This document shows, piece by piece, positions 44,306 to 52,986 of a stretch of 64,000 bases of DNA (its first letter is position 1; each line of letters opens with the position of its first letter). A model generated the notes under the pieces. It searched no databases and was not told the DNA's origin. It saw only the letters and a list, made by a program, of their open reading frames with translations. Origin of the DNA: Frateuria terrea (GTDB lineage Bacteria; Pseudomonadota; Gammaproteobacteria; Xanthomonadales; Rhodanobacteraceae); assembly GCF_900115705.1 (NCBI RefSeq), contig NZ_FOXL01000002.1, forward strand, positions 124,001-188,000. The letters are read 5' to 3'. Position numbers and translations under genes: made by a program.

Positions 44306-44725
44306 TTAGCTCTTTCCAACCTTCGCCGGGCCGGCGAGGTACTGCGCGTCGCTGACGTGCTCCATCCAGTCCACCAGCTTGCCGTCGAGCGCTTCCTGGA
44401 TGGCGATGTGGGTCATCGACGTGGTCGGCGTGGCGCCATGCCAGTGACGGTGGCCGGGCGGGCAGAAGATCACGTCGCCGGCGCGGATCTCCTCGACCGG
44501 GCCGTCCTCGCACTGCGTCCAGCCGCAGCCGGCGGTGACGACGAGGATCTGGCCCAGCGGATGCGAGTGCCAGGCGGTGCGCGCGCCCGGCTCGAAGGTG
44601 ACACTGGCGCAAGCGGTGCGCCCGGGCGCGGGCGCGGTGAACAGCGGGTCGATACGCACCGCGCCGGTGAACCATTCGGCCGGTCCCTGTATCGACGGCT
44701 GGGAGCCATTGCGCTTGATCTGCAT
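44306..44725 (-). CDS. Cupin-domain protein (carboxymuconolactone/quercetinase-like)
   Basis: A 139-residue single cupin. Metal-site motif 1 is [19 protein letters not shown] and motif 2 is [16 protein letters not shown]. Similar small cupins are commonly beside alcohol dehydrogenases of this type and LysR regulators, as here. The reaction is unknown. ATG at 44725 with GGAG upstream was preferred over the start at 44749. Confidence 0.85.
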   Translation of the reverse strand: MQIKRNGSQPSIQGPAEWFTGAVRIDPLFTAPAPGRTACASVTFEPGARTAWHSHPLGQILVVTAGCGWTQCEDGPVEEIRAGDVIFCPPGHRHWHGATPTTSMTHIAIQEALDGKLVDWMEHVSDAQYLAGPAKVGKS

Positions 44726-44843
44726 GGGGTGCTCCTGGAAACGGACCAACCGCTAGTGTGGAGACGCCAGTGGCGCGTGATTAGCCGCTCGATCGCGCAT
44801 GCACCTGTGATCGGCGCTCATCCATCGGACCGAGGCGCGCGGC

Positions 44844-45130
44844 GTGGCCCGGCGGAACTACAACGATCTACTCGCCTTCGTATCGTTGGCGCGTGAGCTG
44901 GCTTTCAACAGCATTACGCCCATCCTCGCCGCAGCGATCGATGGGTTCTGCGTGTCCTACCGCCGAGGACCAGGTGTTGCCGCACGTGCACGCCGGACGC
45001 CTGCTGCGTGTGCTGGAGGACTGGTGCCCGCCCTTCCCCGGCTACCACTTCTGCTACCCCGAGCCGCCGGCAGCCTTCGGCCGCCTTCGCGCTGGTCGTG
45101 GAGGCGCTGCGGTACCGCGGAATCCGCTGA
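44844..45130 (+). pseudogene. LysR-family regulator remnant (internal deletion plus frameshifts)
   Basis: The first about 18 codons read MARRNYNDLLAFVSLARE, the typical start of a LysR helix-turn-helix. They are then joined directly to C-terminal LysR sequence (LAFNSITPILAAAIDGFCVSY). A shift to the next frame gives AEDQVLPHVHAGRLLRVLEDWCPPFPGYHFCYP, and a second shift gives FALVVEALRYRGIR and a stop at 45130. So roughly two thirds of the gene (most of the HTH and effector domain) is gone. It is divergent from the cupin/ADH pair it probably once controlled. Confidence 0.88.
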
Positions 45131-45145
45131 GCGTTCGGCCCCTGC

Positions 45146-45190
45146 TTGACAGCCGCACAGATATTTCCATAATTCCCGAATGATGGAAAT
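45146..45190 (+). promoter_or_regulatory. arsR promoter with overlapping palindromic operator
   Basis: The -35 TTGACA (45146-45151) is a perfect consensus. The -10 CATAAT (45168-45173) has a 16-bp spacer. An 8-bp perfect dyad ATTTCCAT (45163-45170) / ATGGAAAT (45183-45190) covers the -10 box and the start codon. The expected transcription start (about 45180) coincides with the ATG, so arsR mRNA is probably leaderless. An ArsR dimer bound here would block transcription. Confidence 0.8.
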
Positions 45191-45518
45191 CAAAGCCGCG
45201 CTGGCTGCCCTAAGTTCACTCGGCCATGAGACCCGCCTTGCCGCCTTCCGGCAGCTGGTGCAAGCCGGGCCGGACGGCCTTTGCGTGGGCGATCTGCGCG
45301 CACGCCTGGACCTGCCGCCGGCCACGCTCACCGCGCACCTCAACGTGCTGCGCGCCGCCGGGCTGGTGCTCGACGAGCGCGAGGGCCGGGTGATCCGCCT
45401 GCGCGCCGACTACGCGCAAATGGACGCGTTGATCGGCTACCTCACCGAAAACTGCTGCGCCGGGTCCGCCAGCTGCGGCCCGGTGCAGGCCTGCAAACCA
45501 CGCCGCAAGGGAGCCTAG
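45180..45518 (+). CDS. arsR: ArsR-family metalloregulatory repressor
   Basis: A 112-residue winged-helix protein: ALSSLGHETRLAAFRQLVQAGPDGLCVGDLRARLDLPPATLTAHLNVLRAAGL. The core lacks the ELCVCDL As(III) motif of E. coli ArsR. Cysteines instead lie at the C-terminus (ENCCAGSASCGPVQAC), a plausible alternative As(III) site as in Acidithiobacillus/Corynebacterium-type ArsRs. Two ATGs in tandem (45180, 45183) have no Shine-Dalgarno; see the promoter entry. It is first gene of arsR-arsI-arsC-aquaporin. Confidence 0.9.
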   Translation: MMEIKAALAALSSLGHETRLAAFRQLVQAGPDGLCVGDLRARLDLPPATLTAHLNVLRAAGLVLDEREGRVIRLRADYAQMDALIGYLTENCCAGSASCGPVQACKPRRKGA

Positions 45519-45522
45519 AGCC

Positions 45523-46011
45523 ATGAACCGATTCCACGTGCACCTGAACGTCGCCGACCTGGAAACAAGCATCCGCTTCTACACGGCACTGTTCGGCGCC
45601 GAACCGACCGTGCGCAAGGACGACTATGCCAAGTGGATGGTGGACGACCCGCGCGTCAATTTCGCAATCTCCAGCACCGGCCGCGTGCCGGGCGTCGACC
45701 ACCTGGGCATCCAGGCCGACAGCGGCGAGGCGCTGGCTTCGCTCGGCCGGCGGCTGGACGCGGCCGGTGGCGCGCTCGTGCCAGAGGAGGCGACCGTCTG
45801 CTGCTATGCACGCTCGGACAAGTTGTGGACCGAGGACCCGCAGGGCACGCGCTGGGAAACCTTCCACACCTTCGGCGAGGCGACCACCTATTACGAAGGT
45901 GAGGCGCCCTGCGCGACGGACGGTGCAAACTGCAGCCCCGACCTGCGCGCGGCCAAGCCGAAAGTGGACAAGGGCGCGGTCTGCTGTGCGCCGGGCTCCG
46001 GTTGTTGCTGA
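45523..46011 (+). CDS. arsI: ArsI/CadI-family dioxygenase (organoarsenical C-As lyase-like)
   Basis: A 162-residue vicinal-oxygen-chelate protein. Likely Fe(II) ligands are His5 or His7, His60 and Glu112. A vicinal Cys93-Cys94 pair (TVCCYARSDK) matches the As(III)-binding cysteines of ArsI. ArsI cleaves the carbon-arsenic bond of methylarsenite, whereas some members are annotated only as CadI cadmium-induced proteins. The Cys-rich C-terminus (VCCAPGSGCC) may bind metal. It starts 5 nt after arsR and is co-transcribed with it. Confidence 0.85.
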   Translation: MNRFHVHLNVADLETSIRFYTALFGAEPTVRKDDYAKWMVDDPRVNFAISSTGRVPGVDHLGIQADSGEALASLGRRLDAAGGALVPEEATVCCYARSDKLWTEDPQGTRWETFHTFGEATTYYEGEAPCATDGANCSPDLRAAKPKVDKGAVCCAPGSGCC

Positions 46012-46039
46012 GGCGCGGCCGGGGGACGGAGATCAACGC

Positions 46040-46426
46040 ATGAAAAAGCGCGTCCTGTTCGTGTGCGTCGAGAACTCGAACCGCAGCCAGATGGCCGAGG
46101 CCTTCGCGCGGATGCACGGGGGCGAAGGGGTCGAGGCATGCAGCGCCGGTTCCGCGCCCTCGGGCCGCATCAACCCGCGTGCGGTGGAGTGCATGGCGGA
46201 ACTGGGCTACGACCTTTCCGCCCATGTTTCCAAGTCGCTGGACGAGGTCTCGGGCACCTTCGACGCCGTGGTCACCATGGGCTGCGGGGACCGTTGTCCG
46301 TGGGTACCGGCGCGCCGGCGCGAGGACTGGAACCTGCCCGACCCGAAGCACCTGGACGACGACGGCTACCGGCGCGTGCGCGACGGGATTTCCGCACGCG
46401 TCCAGGCACTGCTGGCGTCGCTCTGA
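46040..46426 (+). CDS. arsC: Arsenate reductase, LMW-phosphatase family
   Basis: A 128-residue thioredoxin- or mycothiol/glutaredoxin-type arsenate reductase, which converts As(V) to As(III). The N-terminal loop VLFVCVENSNRSQMAEAF is the ArsC version of the CX5R phosphatase site. The acidic loop is NLPDPKHLDD. A second cysteine pair lies in MGCGDRCPWVPAR. It follows arsI by 28 nt and precedes the aquaporin by 2 nt. Confidence 0.92.
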   Translation: MKKRVLFVCVENSNRSQMAEAFARMHGGEGVEACSAGSAPSGRINPRAVECMAELGYDLSAHVSKSLDEVSGTFDAVVTMGCGDRCPWVPARRREDWNLPDPKHLDDDGYRRVRDGISARVQALLASL

Positions 46427-46428
46427 CC

Positions 46429-47094
46429 ATGCTGCCGCGCAAGCTGCTTGCCGAGTTCATCGGCACCGCCATGCTGCTCGCCGCCGTGGTCGGCTCGGGC
46501 ATCATGGGCGTGATGCTCTCGCCCGGAAACGCCGGCATCGCGCTGCTCGCCAACGCGGCCGCGACGGCAGGCGCGCTGTATGTCCTGATCGTGCTGTTCG
46601 GGCCGATCTCAGGCGCGCATTTCAACCCCGCGGTCACGCTCGCCCTGGCGCTGCGTGGCGACCTGCGCGCGGGCGACGCGCTCGCCTACGTGCTCGTGCA
46701 GGTCGCTGCCGCGGTCGCCGGCGTGCTGCTGGCCCATGCCATGTTCGGCCTGCCGCTGCTGCAGCCGGGCACGCACGCGCGCAGCGGCGCCGCGCAGTGG
46801 CTGAGCGAGGGCGTGGCGGCGTTCGGCCTGCTGCTGGCGATCCTGCTCGGCAGCCGCCAACGTCCGCAGGCTGTCGCCGGGCTGGTAGCGAGCTACATCT
46901 TCGCCGCGTACTGGTTCACCGCGAGCACCTCCTTCGCCAACCCGGCGGTGACCCTTGCGCGCTCGCTGACGCAGAGCTTCGCAGGCATCCGGCCGTCCGA
47001 CGTGCCGGGGTTCGTGCTGGCGCAGCTGGTCGGCGCGCTCTGCGCGGTCCCCGTCGCGCGCTGGCTCTCGCCGACGCCACAGGCGCCCGGCTAG
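46429..47094 (+). CDS. aqpS: Aquaglyceroporin-family channel, probable arsenite efflux (AqpS-like)
   Basis: A 221-residue MIP-family channel with six TM helices and both half-helix motifs: HFNPAVTLALAL (first NPA) and SFANPAVTLARSL (second NPA). In an ars operon such channels let As(OH)3 formed by ArsC leave down its gradient, replacing ArsB/Acr3 pumps (known from Sinorhizobium aqpS). No arsB or acr3 gene is visible nearby. Its stop codon overlaps the stop of the convergent Crp/Fnr gene by 4 nt. Confidence 0.88.
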   Translation: MLPRKLLAEFIGTAMLLAAVVGSGIMGVMLSPGNAGIALLANAAATAGALYVLIVLFGPISGAHFNPAVTLALALRGDLRAGDALAYVLVQVAAAVAGVLLAHAMFGLPLLQPGTHARSGAAQWLSEGVAAFGLLLAILLGSRQRPQAVAGLVASYIFAAYWFTASTSFANPAVTLARSLTQSFAGIRPSDVPGFVLAQLVGALCAVPVARWLSPTPQAPG

Positions 47095-47918
47095 CCGGGC
47101 ATGCGCGAGCCGGGAGAAGCGGCGCCCGCGTTCAACTTGAGGACGGTGCTTTCCTCCTCCGTCGGGTACACGCCCTTGAGCACGTCGTCGAAATGGGCGC
47201 GCACCGCATCGTTGCATCCGCACGAAAGCTGGTGCAGCTGGTCCCTGTCGCGCACGCGCACGCCACCGCGGCGTGTTTCGAGCACGCCGCGCGACTTCAT
47301 GTTTTGCACCACCCGGCTGATGTAGCTGCGGCCCACGCCGAGCATCGAGGCCAGCTGTTCCTGGGTCAGCGGCACGTCGTGGTCGCCGGTGCGATCCAGC
47401 GCGGCCGTCAGCCATTTGGCGACGCGTTGCTCGATGGTGTGGGTCGCATTGCAGGCGACGGACTGGAAGACCTGGGCCAGCAGGCAGTCGGCGTAGCGGG
47501 CGAACAGGTAGCGCAAGGTCGCCGATTGCGCCTTCGCTTCCTCCAGCGCCCGCGACTCGATGCGATAGAAGGGCCCGGGAAACTGCACGAGGCCGCGTGC
47601 ATAGGCGGGCAAACGGCCCTGGCTGACGATGCCGCCAAGGGCACCCTCGCGCCCGACCAGGGCGGTTTCCACGCCGCGCCCGTCTTCGAGCATGACCACG
47701 TAAGAGACCAAGCTCGGGCCGCACGGAAAATAGACGGTCTGCACCGTATCACCCGGCTCGTAGAGAACCGTTTCCGTGTCGGCGAACCAGGGGCTCAGGT
47801 GCGGCGTCAGCAATGACAGGTCTTCCGCGCGCAACGCACGAAGCAGATTGTTGGCAGGCCGTTCGACGCGGAGCTCCCGGACGTCACCCGCTTCGCCGCC
47901 GTTCATGTGCCGGTCCAT
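47091..47918 (-). CDS. Crp/Fnr-family transcriptional regulator
   Basis: A 275-residue protein: an N-terminal cyclic-nucleotide-binding-like beta-barrel (about 35-150, VLYEPGDTVQTVYFPCGPSLVSYVV) and a C-terminal HTH_Crp (about 180-250, RVAKWLTAALDRTGD, LTQEQLASMLGVGRSYISRVVQNMKSRG). It lacks the N-terminal FNR iron-sulfur cysteine cluster and the cAMP-contact motif of CRP, so the signal is unknown. It belongs to the group often controlling chemotaxis, redox or stress responses. ATG at 47918 with GGAGG 7 nt upstream was chosen over an upstream start. Confidence 0.9.
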   Translation of the reverse strand: MDRHMNGGEAGDVRELRVERPANNLLRALRAEDLSLLTPHLSPWFADTETVLYEPGDTVQTVYFPCGPSLVSYVVMLEDGRGVETALVGREGALGGIVSQGRLPAYARGLVQFPGPFYRIESRALEEAKAQSATLRYLFARYADCLLAQVFQSVACNATHTIEQRVAKWLTAALDRTGDHDVPLTQEQLASMLGVGRSYISRVVQNMKSRGVLETRRGGVRVRDRDQLHQLSCGCNDAVRAHFDDVLKGVYPTEEESTVLKLNAGAASPGSRMPG

Positions 47919-48181
47919 GCCTACCTCCAGGGCAGGCGTGGCCTGCCGCTCAACCGCTGAGCACGCTCTCAGCGCCGTCGTCATCTAACACCCACAAAGG
48001 TATTGGCGATGTGATCCCGCGTGCGTGCGTGTCCACAAGTGAACATACACAGCGGGAGTTGCGCACCTACAGTGCTGGCCCATCGCCGTGAACGCAGCGT
48101 CGCTGCCGCGTGCGGCGACCGCCCGTCCGGCCCCACACCTCCTGCCTGGACGCGACGCGCTCCGGCGGCATTCGGGATCCC

Positions 48182-49744
48182 ATGCGACAAGACATCCAAT
48201 CCGGCGGAGCCCCCCATACCGTCCCGTCCCTGGAACGTGCCGCGATCCAGGCGCATGGTGCGCTGCTGGCGATCGACGACACCGGCCGCATCGCGTCGCT
48301 CGCGGGCGCCACCGACCGGTTGTTCGGCCGCACGCCGCACGATCTGATCGGCAGCCCGCTGGTGGACACGCCGGGCGCGCCGTACGGTCCGTTACCAGCC
48401 GTACCGCCGGACCTCACGACACGCCCCCGACATGTGGGGCGCTGGCTCGATCGTGACCGCGGCCGCTGGGACGTCTCGGCCCATCGCAGCGGGCCGTATA
48501 CGCTGCTGGAGTTCGAGCCGGCACCCGTGCACGAGCCCCTTGCGGCGGCAGCCGTCGCTGCCATCCTCCGCGCCTGCGCGGCCTTCGAGTCCTGCGCCGA
48601 CGTACAGGCCGCCTGCGCGGCCTGCGCAAAGGCCTTGCGCCAGCTGACCGGATACGATCGCGTGGCGATCGGGCGCTTTGCCGCCGGTACCGTTGCCGTG
48701 GCAGCGGCCGTGGAGGAAGCCGCCCCTCCATCGCTGCCATCGCTCGCTGGCTCCCTCCCCTTGCCATTCGCGCCCGACGGGGCAGGTCTGCCCCACGCAG
48801 TGCCCGACCTCGCCTGCCTGCCGACGCCGGTGTTTCCTGCCCGGGCGGACGGCGGGGAACCTGACCTCGGCCACTGTGTCCTGCGCCCCATCGGAGCGGC
48901 GCAACGCGGGCACCTGGAAAGCCAGGGCGTGGAGGCGTCGCTGTGGTTGCCGATCGTCGTGGGCGGCCGGCAGTGGGGAGCGGCCGCCTGCCATCACGCC
49001 ACGCCGCGAGCCATGCCTTGCGCCCTTCGCCTTGCCTGCGAAACCGTGGTGCGCGAGTGCGCGTTGCGGATCGAGGCGTGCGAGGCACACGAGCGGCAGC
49101 GGCAGGCCGGCCTGCTGGTGCAGGAAGCCCATCACCGCATGCAGAACAGCCTCCATATCGTCGCCGCGATGCTGCGGTTGCAGGCGCGACAGGCGACCGG
49201 GGACGAGGTCCGTTCCGAACTCGAGGCCGCCGCGGAGCGCCTGGCCGCCGTCAGCGCGGTGCACCGGCAGCTGAGCCAGCCCGACGGCGCGCGCGAGGTG
49301 CGGCTGGACGCGTACCTGGGGCAGCTGTGCACGGAGCTTGCGCGATCCTGGGGCGACGCCTGGCTGGAACAACTTTCGATCGATGTCTGCCGCGCGTCGC
49401 TTGCCGCCGAGAGCACCATCAGCCTGGGACTGGTGGTGACCGAACTGCTCACCAACGCAGCCAAGTACGCCTACCGCGGCGCACCCGGGCCGATCGAAGT
49501 GCGCGCCCGTACGCACGGCACCTGGCTGCACGTCACCATCAGCGATCGCGGCTGCGGCATGCACAGCGAGGTGGCGGGAACCGGGTTCGGCTCGAGGCTG
49601 AACCGGCTGTTCGCCGCGCAACTGGGCGGTGACATCCAGCTGGCCTCCGGCGAGGCCGGCACCACCGCGACGCTGCGCGTTCCGCTGCTGCCGACCCGTC
49701 GGGGCCGCGTGGCCGGGGCGACCGCCGGAGCCGACACACACTGA
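48182..49744 (+). CDS. Phytochrome-like PAS-GAF sensor kinase, HisKA_2/HWE type
   Basis: 520 residues. The PAS_2-like N-terminus (about 18-110, AAIQAHGALLAIDDTGRI) and GAF (about 130-310, LTGYDRVAIGRFAAG, LESQGVEASLWLPIVVGGRQWGAAACHH) match bacteriophytochromes. The bilin-binding Cys expected about 15 residues before IQ.HG is absent, the GAF PASDIP motif is lost, and there is no PHY domain. The kinase part has EAHHRMQNSLHIVAAMLRLQ and a HATPase (VVTELLTNAAKYAY). Probably a photochemically blind relative or a ligand sensor. ATG at 48182 has only a weak ribosome site; an upstream start is possible. Confidence 0.82.
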   Translation: MRQDIQSGGAPHTVPSLERAAIQAHGALLAIDDTGRIASLAGATDRLFGRTPHDLIGSPLVDTPGAPYGPLPAVPPDLTTRPRHVGRWLDRDRGRWDVSAHRSGPYTLLEFEPAPVHEPLAAAAVAAILRACAAFESCADVQAACAACAKALRQLTGYDRVAIGRFAAGTVAVAAAVEEAAPPSLPSLAGSLPLPFAPDGAGLPHAVPDLACLPTPVFPARADGGEPDLGHCVLRPIGAAQRGHLESQGVEASLWLPIVVGGRQWGAAACHHATPRAMPCALRLACETVVRECALRIEACEAHERQRQAGLLVQEAHHRMQNSLHIVAAMLRLQARQATGDEVRSELEAAAERLAAVSAVHRQLSQPDGAREVRLDAYLGQLCTELARSWGDAWLEQLSIDVCRASLAAESTISLGLVVTELLTNAAKYAYRGAPGPIEVRARTHGTWLHVTISDRGCGMHSEVAGTGFGSRLNRLFAAQLGGDIQLASGEAGTTATLRVPLLPTRRGRVAGATAGADTH

Positions 49745-49918
49745 CCCGCCGCGAGCCGCAAGCGCAGAGGCTTGGCAATGCCGTGCTCGCGATACGCGTG
49801 CGCTCGTTAGGGAAACGTCGACGCAATTGCTCGGCGATCCGCGACGAATGTCTAGCGGATGCTTAACCGCAGCTGTGTTGGAGTGCCTCCCGAGTACGCC
49901 GATTACCGAGGTGTAGCC

Positions 49919-50074
49919 ATGCACGACGCACTCGACATCCGCACCGCGCCACGGTACCGGGCTGCCGCCATCACGGCCGCTCCCGTCCTTCGCCGGGGCG
50001 CGCGCCGCCTGTTCCCGCGGGAGGCGTTCGACGACTGGGAGAACGTCCGCGACCGCGGCCTTGCGCCGGCCTGA
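49919..50074 (+). CDS. Small basic hypothetical protein (51 residues)
   Basis: Reads [17 protein letters not shown]... and ends [20 protein letters not shown], with a good Shine-Dalgarno (GAGGTG, 6 nt before the ATG) and consistent codon usage. No domain is recognised. It stands alone, 174 nt after the kinase and 140 nt before the sulfate operon, and could be a member-specific small protein. Confidence 0.5.
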   Translation: MHDALDIRTAPRYRAAAITAAPVLRRGARRLFPREAFDDWENVRDRGLAPA

Positions 50075-50214
50075 TCCGGCGTCAACCTTCCGGCATCGGC
50101 TACGCCGGACCCAAGCCGAACATGCCATGCCTGTGGCCCCTGCCGCGGGAACGGCATCGCGCCTCCCGGCGAGGCGACGGCGTGCGCAGCAGAACCTTTG
50201 ACCAGGGAGGCTCC

Positions 50215-51213
50215 ATGAAGAAGCTGATTGCGCTTTGCGCCATCCTCGGCACGCTGGCCGCGGGCGCGGCGGCGGCCAAGAACGTGACCCTGCTGAACGC
50301 CTCATACGACCCGACGCGCGAGCTCTATCGCGACGCCAACAGCGCCTTTGTCACGCAATGGAAGGCACAGCACGGCGACCGCGTGACCATCCGCATGTCG
50401 CACGGCGGTTCCGGCAAGCAGGCGCGCGCGGTGGTCGATGGCATGCCGGCCGACGTGGTGACGCTGGCCCTGGCGCACGACATCGATGTGCTGGCCGAGC
50501 GCGGCCTGCTCGCGCGCAACTGGGAACAGCGCCTGCCCGACAACAGCGCGCCCTACACCTCGACCATCGTGTTCCTGGTGCGCAAGGGCAACCCCAAGAA
50601 GATCCGCGACTGGTCCGACCTGATACGCCCCGGCGTGCAGGTGATCACGCCCAACCCCAAGACCTCCGGCGGTGCGCGCTGGAACTTCCTCGCCGCCTGG
50701 GGCTACGCGCTCAAGCAGCCGGGCGGCAACGAAGCCAAGGCGAAGGCCTTCGTGCACGAGCTGTACAGGCACGTGCCGGTGCTCGACACCGGCGCGCGTG
50801 GCGCCACCAATACCTTCGTCCAGCGCGACATCGGCGACGTGCTGCTGGCGTGGGAGAACGAGGCCATGCTCGCCCGGCAGGAGATGGGCGGCGCCGACGT
50901 GGAGATCGTGGTGCCGTCGATGAGCATCCTGGCCGAGCCGTCGGTGGCCGTGGTCGACCGCAACGTCGACAAGCACGGCACCCGCGCGGTGGCCGAGGCC
51001 TACCTGAAGTTCCTCTACTCGCCGCAGGGCCAGGAAATTGCGGCCAGGCACCACTACCGCCCGCGCTCGGAACAGGTGATGGCCAGGTACGCGAACCAGT
51101 TTCCGAAGGTCCACCTGTTCACGCTCAAGGACACCTTCGGCAACTGGACCGAAGTCAACACCAGGTTCTTCGCCGACGGCGCGATCTTCGACCAGATCGG
51201 CCCGGGGACATGA
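50215..51213 (+). CDS. sbp: Sulfate-binding periplasmic protein (ABC transporter)
   Basis: A 332-residue protein with signal peptide [20 protein letters not shown]. It has the Sbp family motifs [59 protein letters not shown] and [12 protein letters not shown]. It captures sulfate or thiosulfate for the CysTWA permease encoded just downstream (gap 1 nt). AGGGAGGCTCC before the ATG is a strong ribosome site. Confidence 0.94.
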   Translation: MKKLIALCAILGTLAAGAAAAKNVTLLNASYDPTRELYRDANSAFVTQWKAQHGDRVTIRMSHGGSGKQARAVVDGMPADVVTLALAHDIDVLAERGLLARNWEQRLPDNSAPYTSTIVFLVRKGNPKKIRDWSDLIRPGVQVITPNPKTSGGARWNFLAAWGYALKQPGGNEAKAKAFVHELYRHVPVLDTGARGATNTFVQRDIGDVLLAWENEAMLARQEMGGADVEIVVPSMSILAEPSVAVVDRNVDKHGTRAVAEAYLKFLYSPQGQEIAARHHYRPRSEQVMARYANQFPKVHLFTLKDTFGNWTEVNTRFFADGAIFDQIGPGT

Positions 51214-51214
51214 C

Positions 51215-52042
51215 ATGCGGCGGCGACGGATCCTGCCTGGTTTCAACCTGAGCCTGGGCTACTCGCTCACCTACCTGGGCCTGATCGTGCTGCTGCCACT
51301 GGCGGCGCTGGCCTGGAAAGCCTCCGGGCTGGGCCTGGAAGGGCTGATCGGGTTGTTGCGCGTGCCGCGCACGCTCGCGGCGCTCAAACTCAGCTTCGGC
51401 GGCGCGACGCTGGCGGCCGCGATCAACGTGGTGGTCGGCCTGCTGGTGGCATGGGTGCTGGTGCGCTACCGCTTCCCCGGGCGACGCCTGTTCGACGCGA
51501 TCGTCGACCTGCCGTTCGCCTTGCCTACCGCCGTCGCAGGCATCGCGCTGACCGCGCTGTACGCGCCCAACGGCTGGATCGGGCAGTGGCTGGCCGCGCT
51601 CGGCATCAAGGTTGCCTACACACCGTGGGGCGTGCTGGTGGCAATGGTGTTCGTCGGCTTTCCGTTCGTGGTGCGCACGCTGCAGCCGGTGCTGGAGACG
51701 CTGGAGCACGACGTGGAGGAAGCGGCCGAGACGCTCGGTGCACGGCGCTGGCAGATTTTCCTGAAGGTGATCCTGCCGATGCTGGTGCCGACCCTGCTGA
51801 CCGGCTTTGCGCTGGCTCTGGCACGCGCGGTGGGCGAGTACGGCTCGGTGATCTTCATCGCAGGCAACATCCCGATGAAGTCGGAGATCGCGCCGCTCCT
51901 GATCGTGCAGAGTCTCGAACAGTTCGACTATGCCGGCGCGGCCGCGCTGGGTGCGGCGATGCTGGCGTTCTCGTTCGTGCTGCTGCTGGCGATCACGCTG
52001 TTGCAGCGCTGGAGCCACCGCTGGTCGGAGTCCACGCCATGA
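51215..52042 (+). CDS. cysT: Sulfate ABC transporter permease CysT
   Basis: A 275-residue inner-membrane permease with about six TM helices. The EAA loop is [21 protein letters not shown], with [22 protein letters not shown] (the CysT signature). It starts 1 nt after sbp and overlaps cysW by four bases (ATGA), so it is translationally coupled. With CysW it forms the channel of the sulfate importer. Confidence 0.95.
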   Translation: MRRRRILPGFNLSLGYSLTYLGLIVLLPLAALAWKASGLGLEGLIGLLRVPRTLAALKLSFGGATLAAAINVVVGLLVAWVLVRYRFPGRRLFDAIVDLPFALPTAVAGIALTALYAPNGWIGQWLAALGIKVAYTPWGVLVAMVFVGFPFVVRTLQPVLETLEHDVEEAAETLGARRWQIFLKVILPMLVPTLLTGFALALARAVGEYGSVIFIAGNIPMKSEIAPLLIVQSLEQFDYAGAAALGAAMLAFSFVLLLAITLLQRWSHRWSESTP

Positions 52043-52899
52043 GCCGGAAGCGTACGCAGGCCTTGGGTTGGCCAAGGTTGCTCGGGCGCGGCCTGCTCAC
52101 GCTGGGCGCGGTGGCCTTCCTGATCGTGTTCCTGCTGTTGCCGCTGTCGGTGGTGTTCGTCGAGGCATTTCGCCAGGGCGCCTGCGCATTTTTCGACGCG
52201 ATCGGCCAGGACGAGGCACGCTCGGCGATCTGGCTGACGGTGCTGGTGGCGGCCATCGCGGTTCCGGTGAATCTCGTTTTCGGCGTTGCCGCGGCGTGGG
52301 TGATGGCGCGCTTCGAGTTCACGGGCAAATCGCTGCTGGGCGCCTTCATCGACCTGCCGTTCTCGGTCTCGCCGGTGGTTTCGGGCCTGGTCTACGTGCT
52401 GCTGTTCGGCGCGCAGGGCTGGTTCGGGCCGTGGCTGGAAGCGCATGGCGTAAGCGTCATCTTCGCCGTTCCGGGGCTGGTGCTGGCGACGATGTTCATC
52501 ACCCTGCCGTTCGTGGCGCGCGAGCTGATCCCGCTGATGCAGGCGCAAGGCGACGAAGAGGAGGAAGCGGCCCGCGTGCTGGGCGCCAACGGCTGGCAGA
52601 TGTTCTTCCGCGTGACGCTGCCGAACATCCGCTGGGCGCTGCTCTACGGCGTGCTCTTGTGCAACGCGCGGGCGATGGGCGAATTCGGCGCGGTGTCGGT
52701 GGTTTCGGGCCACATCCGCGGGCTGACCACCACGATCCCGCTCGAAGTGGAGATGCGCTACAACGAGTACGACTACGTCGGCGCGTTCGCCGTCGCGTCG
52801 CTGCTGGCCTTGCTGGCATTGCTGACGCTGGCGATCAGGATCGCATTGGAATGGCGCTACGGCGACGAGCTCGCCGCACATGCACCGGGCGGGCGCTGA
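52039..52899 (+). CDS. cysW: Sulfate ABC transporter permease CysW
   Basis: A 286-residue permease. EAA loop [24 protein letters not shown] and the CysW-typical [23 protein letters not shown] are present, with six TM helices. Its start overlaps the cysT stop. CysA follows after 87 nt. Confidence 0.95.
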   Translation: MSRKRTQALGWPRLLGRGLLTLGAVAFLIVFLLLPLSVVFVEAFRQGACAFFDAIGQDEARSAIWLTVLVAAIAVPVNLVFGVAAAWVMARFEFTGKSLLGAFIDLPFSVSPVVSGLVYVLLFGAQGWFGPWLEAHGVSVIFAVPGLVLATMFITLPFVARELIPLMQAQGDEEEEAARVLGANGWQMFFRVTLPNIRWALLYGVLLCNARAMGEFGAVSVVSGHIRGLTTTIPLEVEMRYNEYDYVGAFAVASLLALLALLTLAIRIALEWRYGDELAAHAPGGR

Positions 52900-52986
52900 C
52901 GCCATGCCCGCTTACCTGCCCGCCCTTGCTTTCCTTCCGCCTGCAGGCGATGAAGCCCGGGGGCTTGTCTCGCGAGGAACCGACGC

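Noticed and set aside
44893-45183. Intact 96-residue gene ending before arsR
   Set aside because: Its residues match only the C-terminal part of LysR in one of three frames; it is part of the pseudogene.
47091-47918. Oxygen-sensing FNR
   Set aside because: The N-terminal cysteine cluster needed for an iron-sulfur centre is missing.
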